A DNA stretch of 7,165 nucleotides, from the NCBI GenBank assembly GCA_018829455.1, contig JAHJUB010000139.1:1-7165 (forward strand). The letters are read 5' to 3'. The position numbers and the translations under genes were made by a program. Position 1 is the first letter of the stretch. Each line of letters begins with the position of its first letter. Below are positions 5,480 through 7,165 of this stretch, in pieces. The stretch comes from Candidatus Omnitrophota bacterium (GTDB taxonomy: Bacteria; Ratteibacteria; UBA8468; MWAK01). A model generated the notes under the pieces. It saw only the letters and a program-made list of their open reading frames with translations. It ran no database searches and had not been told where the DNA came from.

Positions 5480-5899
5480 CTATTTCTTTTTGGTTTCCGG
5501 TCCTTTGGACTTTAACTCGCTCCGTTTATCTTTACTGCGGATGGTTGAAACCGTCTTTCGGGGACCCTTGCGGGTCCGGGCGTTGGTGTGCGTCCTTTGT
5601 CCCCGGACCGGTAAACCTCTCTTGTGCCGAATTCCACGGTAACAACCGATTTCGATCAGGCGCTTCGTGTTTGCCGTTTCTTCGCGGCGCAGGTCGCCTT
5701 CAACCCGGTAACTGCGCTGAATCGCCATCGTCAGACGGTTAATGTGGTCTTCCGTAAGGTCTTTTACCCTGATGTCCGCATCAATGTTGGTCTCTTTCAA
5801 TAAGCGCCGGGCTAAATTCACGCCGATGCCGTAAATATAGGTAAGCCCTGTCTCTACCCGCTTGGCGTTTGGAATCTCCACACCGATTATTCTAGCCAT
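5480..5899 (-). CDS. rpsM: 30S ribosomal protein S13
   Basis: The product has 139 residues, somewhat longer than the usual ~118-126. It starts MARIIGVEIPNAKRVETGLTYIYGIG and has the conserved RGIRHKRGLPVRGQRTHTNA followed by RTRKGPRK near the C-terminus. The extra length is a basic tail, SKDKRSELKSKGPETKKK. S13 sits in the 30S head, contacts the tRNAs and forms bridges to the 50S subunit. It follows rpmJ by 15 nt and precedes rpsK by 15 nt, the standard order. No Shine-Dalgarno is visible before the ATG, so translation may depend on coupling to rpmJ. Confidence 0.97.
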   Translation of the reverse strand: MARIIGVEIPNAKRVETGLTYIYGIGVNLARRLLKETNIDADIRVKDLTEDHINRLTMAIQRSYRVEGDLRREETANTKRLIEIGCYRGIRHKRGLPVRGQRTHTNARTRKGPRKTVSTIRSKDKRSELKSKGPETKKK

Positions 5900-5914
5900 A
5901 ATATTTTAGGTAAA

Positions 5915-6040
5915 CTATCCCTGAACCTGTTTGTGTTTTGGTCCCTTCCGGGGATTTTTACAGATAACCCGGACTTTCCCCCCCCGCCGAATAATCTGGC
6001 ACTGGGGACAAATCTTTTTCACCGAGGCTCGTACTTTCAT
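5915..6040 (-). CDS. rpmJ: 50S ribosomal protein L36 with a 4-residue insertion
   Basis: The product has 41 residues from the ATG at 6040-6038 to the TAG at 5917-5915. It begins MKVRASVKKICPQCQIIRRG and ends HKQVQG, as in L36. The zinc ligands are C11, C14, C27 and H36. Usual L36 proteins have 37-38 residues with the histidine near 32-33; here the last loop reads NPRKGPKHKQ instead of the common NPRHKQ, so four residues (KGPK or equivalent) are added. L36 is a small zinc-ribbon protein of the 50S subunit. It lies 7 nt after infA and 15 nt before rpsM, its standard place. A run of eight C (5978-5985) codes for part of RRGG; the frame is correct on both sides, so no sequencing slip is indicated. 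Confidence 0.95.
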   Translation of the reverse strand: MKVRASVKKICPQCQIIRRGGKVRVICKNPRKGPKHKQVQG

Positions 6041-6047
6041 AATGTTT

Positions 6048-6263
6048 TTATTGCCGCTGAATGATTCTACCTTTCGTTAAATCATAAGGGCTGATTTCCA
6101 TAATCACTTTATCGCTCGGCAGAATTTTGATATAATGCATTCGCATCTTACCGCTGACGTGGGCTAAAATTTCGTGACCGTTCTTCAATTTTACCTTAAA
6201 GTTGGCATTAGGCAAAGCCATTAAGACAACGCCCTCAACTTTTAATTTATTCTCCTTCTTCAT
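6048..6263 (-). CDS. infA: Translation initiation factor IF-1
   Basis: The product has 71 residues, the typical IF-1 size, as a single OB-fold. It contains VEGVVLMALPNANFKVKLKN (9-28), GHEILAHVSGKMRMHYIKIL (29-48) and PYDLTKGRI. IF-1 binds the A site of the 30S subunit during initiation and works with IF-2 and IF-3. The start ATG overlaps the map stop as ATGA, which implies translational coupling; a GAGG lies 13 nt upstream, too far to be a good Shine-Dalgarno. It is followed after 7 nt by rpmJ, the usual order. Confidence 0.97.
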   Translation of the reverse strand: MKKENKLKVEGVVLMALPNANFKVKLKNGHEILAHVSGKMRMHYIKILPSDKVIMEISPYDLTKGRIIQRQ

Positions 6264-6994
6264 ATTTGCGTTACAACCTCACAACCATCTTCCAGCACAA
6301 CCACTGTTTCCTCAAAATGGGCGGAGGGACTTCCGTCGGCGGTTACCACCGTCCAGCCGTCAGAAAGAATTTGCACCTCGCCTCCCCTATAGTTTACCAT
6401 AGGTTCGATCGCTAAGCCAAGTCCGGGGTATAAACGAAAAGCGTTCCCGCTTACAAAATTAGGCACTTCCGGACTCTGATGCAGCCGACGGCCGATACCG
6501 TGACCGCAGAAAGACCTGACCACCGAAAAACCGGCGTTTTTTACCGAATTCTCAATTATGGAACTGATCTCGTCTACGGACAGCCCGGATTTTATCCGTC
6601 CGAGCGCCGCTAAAAGAGATGCTCGTGTCACCGAAAGCAACCGCTCCTTCTCCGCGGAAATCGCGCCGACCGGAAAGGTTGCGGCGCCGTCGGCGAAAAA
6701 ACCGTCCTTCTCCACACCAAGATCAATGCTGACGATGTCCCCCTCCAGAAGCCGTCTTGCCCCGGGAATTCCGTGAATCACAATTTCATTTGGTGAAACA
6801 CAGATTGATGCGGGAAAACCATGATACCCTTTAAATGCAGCCCTTCCGCCTTCCTTTTCAATGAACTCCCCGGCTCGTTTATCCAGCTCGCCGGTTTCAA
6901 TGCCCGGCGTAATTAACTCCGCAAGATACTGGCGGGTCAGGCCGACGATCCGGCCGGCTTCCTTCATTCTCCGTAATTTTACCTCGTGCCGCAT
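6260..6994 (-). CDS. map: Methionine aminopeptidase, type I
   Basis: The product has 244 residues. All five metal ligands of the family are in place: D91 (SIDLG), D102 (FADGAATF), H165 (CGHGIGR), E197 (AIEPM) and E228 (AHFEET). The substrate-side His74 is present in IVIHGIP. It removes the initiator methionine from new proteins in the cytoplasm. There is no N-terminal zinc-finger extension, so it is type Ia-like. The chosen ATG gives MRHEVKLRRMKEAGRIV, about three residues shorter before RRMKEAG than most relatives, and no Shine-Dalgarno precedes it. The frame is open only a further eight codons, to a TGA inside the inverted repeat that starts at 7007. The gene overlaps infA by 4 nt. Confidence 0.95.
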   Translation of the reverse strand: MRHEVKLRRMKEAGRIVGLTRQYLAELITPGIETGELDKRAGEFIEKEGGRAAFKGYHGFPASICVSPNEIVIHGIPGARRLLEGDIVSIDLGVEKDGFFADGAATFPVGAISAEKERLLSVTRASLLAALGRIKSGLSVDEISSIIENSVKNAGFSVVRSFCGHGIGRRLHQSPEVPNFVSGNAFRLYPGLGLAIEPMVNYRGGEVQILSDGWTVVTADGSPSAHFEETVVVLEDGCEVVTQI

Positions 6995-7006
6995 CAGACG
7001 CTCGGA

Positions 7007-7165
7007 TGTCTCTTTTGCTCACACTCTTCGTGCCAGACAAAACTACGCAACTTGGAAATGAGCCTCGCCGTGTTCTTGCCTATATTACAAGGCAAGCCCC
7101 GGCTACTCATCTCCTCGTACTGCTTGTTTTGTTCCTGACACTACGCGAAGTGTGCAAAAGAGACA
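7007..7165. mobile_element. Long imperfect inverted-repeat element upstream of map
   Basis: The first 12 bases (TGTCTCTTTTGC, 7007-7018) are perfectly complementary to the last 12 of the window (7154-7165). Inward, matching blocks continue with gaps: ACACT, ACAAAAC, ATGAG. The centre is a hairpin, CTTGCCT (7075-7081) with AGGCAAG (7090-7096). The whole ~159 bp can therefore fold into one long imperfect hairpin. No protein is encoded. It lies 12 bp upstream of the map start, where adk or secY usually sits further up. It may be a MITE-type element or a structured leader; the true right end cannot be seen because the window stops there. Confidence 0.6.

Noticed and set aside
5978..5985. A homopolymer error in the run of eight C in rpmJ.
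   Set aside because: The L36 sequence is correct on both sides in one frame, so the run length is consistent with the gene.

Overview
The window holds a ribosomal-protein/RNA polymerase operon, a sugar-nucleotide enzyme and a TonB-type energy-transduction cluster. Every supported gene is on the minus strand, so transcription runs from high to low coordinates. The TonB/ExbB/ExbD system implies a diderm (Gram-negative-type) bacterium. A eukaryote-like UAP1-family pyrophosphorylase, an RNA polymerase alpha subunit with no C-terminal domain, and many small palindromic repeats do not fit a familiar model proteobacterium or Firmicute. They suggest a less-studied lineage, perhaps PVC-like or a candidate phylum. 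That placement is inference with low confidence.

Layout in transcription order. (1) 7165-7007: a ~160 bp imperfect inverted repeat lies upstream of map. (2) 6994-3244: map-infA-rpmJ-rpsM-rpsK-rpsD-rpoA-rplQ, the classical end of the spc operon plus the alpha operon, tightly packed, with an ATGA overlap (map/infA) and a 29-nt overlap (rpoA/rplQ). (3) 3207-1825: a UDP-N-acetylhexosamine pyrophosphorylase-like gene, 36 nt after rplQ and probably co-transcribed. (4) 1807-1778: a near-consensus sigma70 promoter. (5) 1710-1: exbB, exbD and the start of tonB, which runs off the window edge. A 273-bp element bounded by 31-bp inverted repeats lies between exbB and exbD.

The ribosomal block supplies translation initiation factor IF1, methionine aminopeptidase, proteins L36, S13, S11, S4 and L17, and the alpha subunit that nucleates RNA polymerase assembly. 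The pyrophosphorylase probably makes UDP-GlcNAc for envelope synthesis. ExbB/ExbD/TonB would pass proton-motive force to outer-membrane transporters.

The most notable observation is that RpoA ends at 275 residues: the N-terminal domain is intact, but the DNA- and activator-binding C-terminal domain is replaced by a ~49-residue tail ending in lysine clusters. rplQ starts inside the DNA encoding that tail, so no room is left for a frameshifted domain. Other items are three kinds of palindromic repeat plus two long inverted-repeat elements at gene junctions or, in tonB, inside the reading frame; a 4-residue insertion in the zinc loop of L36; and a Glu-to-Gln change at a key ExbB position. No RNA genes, CRISPR array or complete transposase gene were seen.
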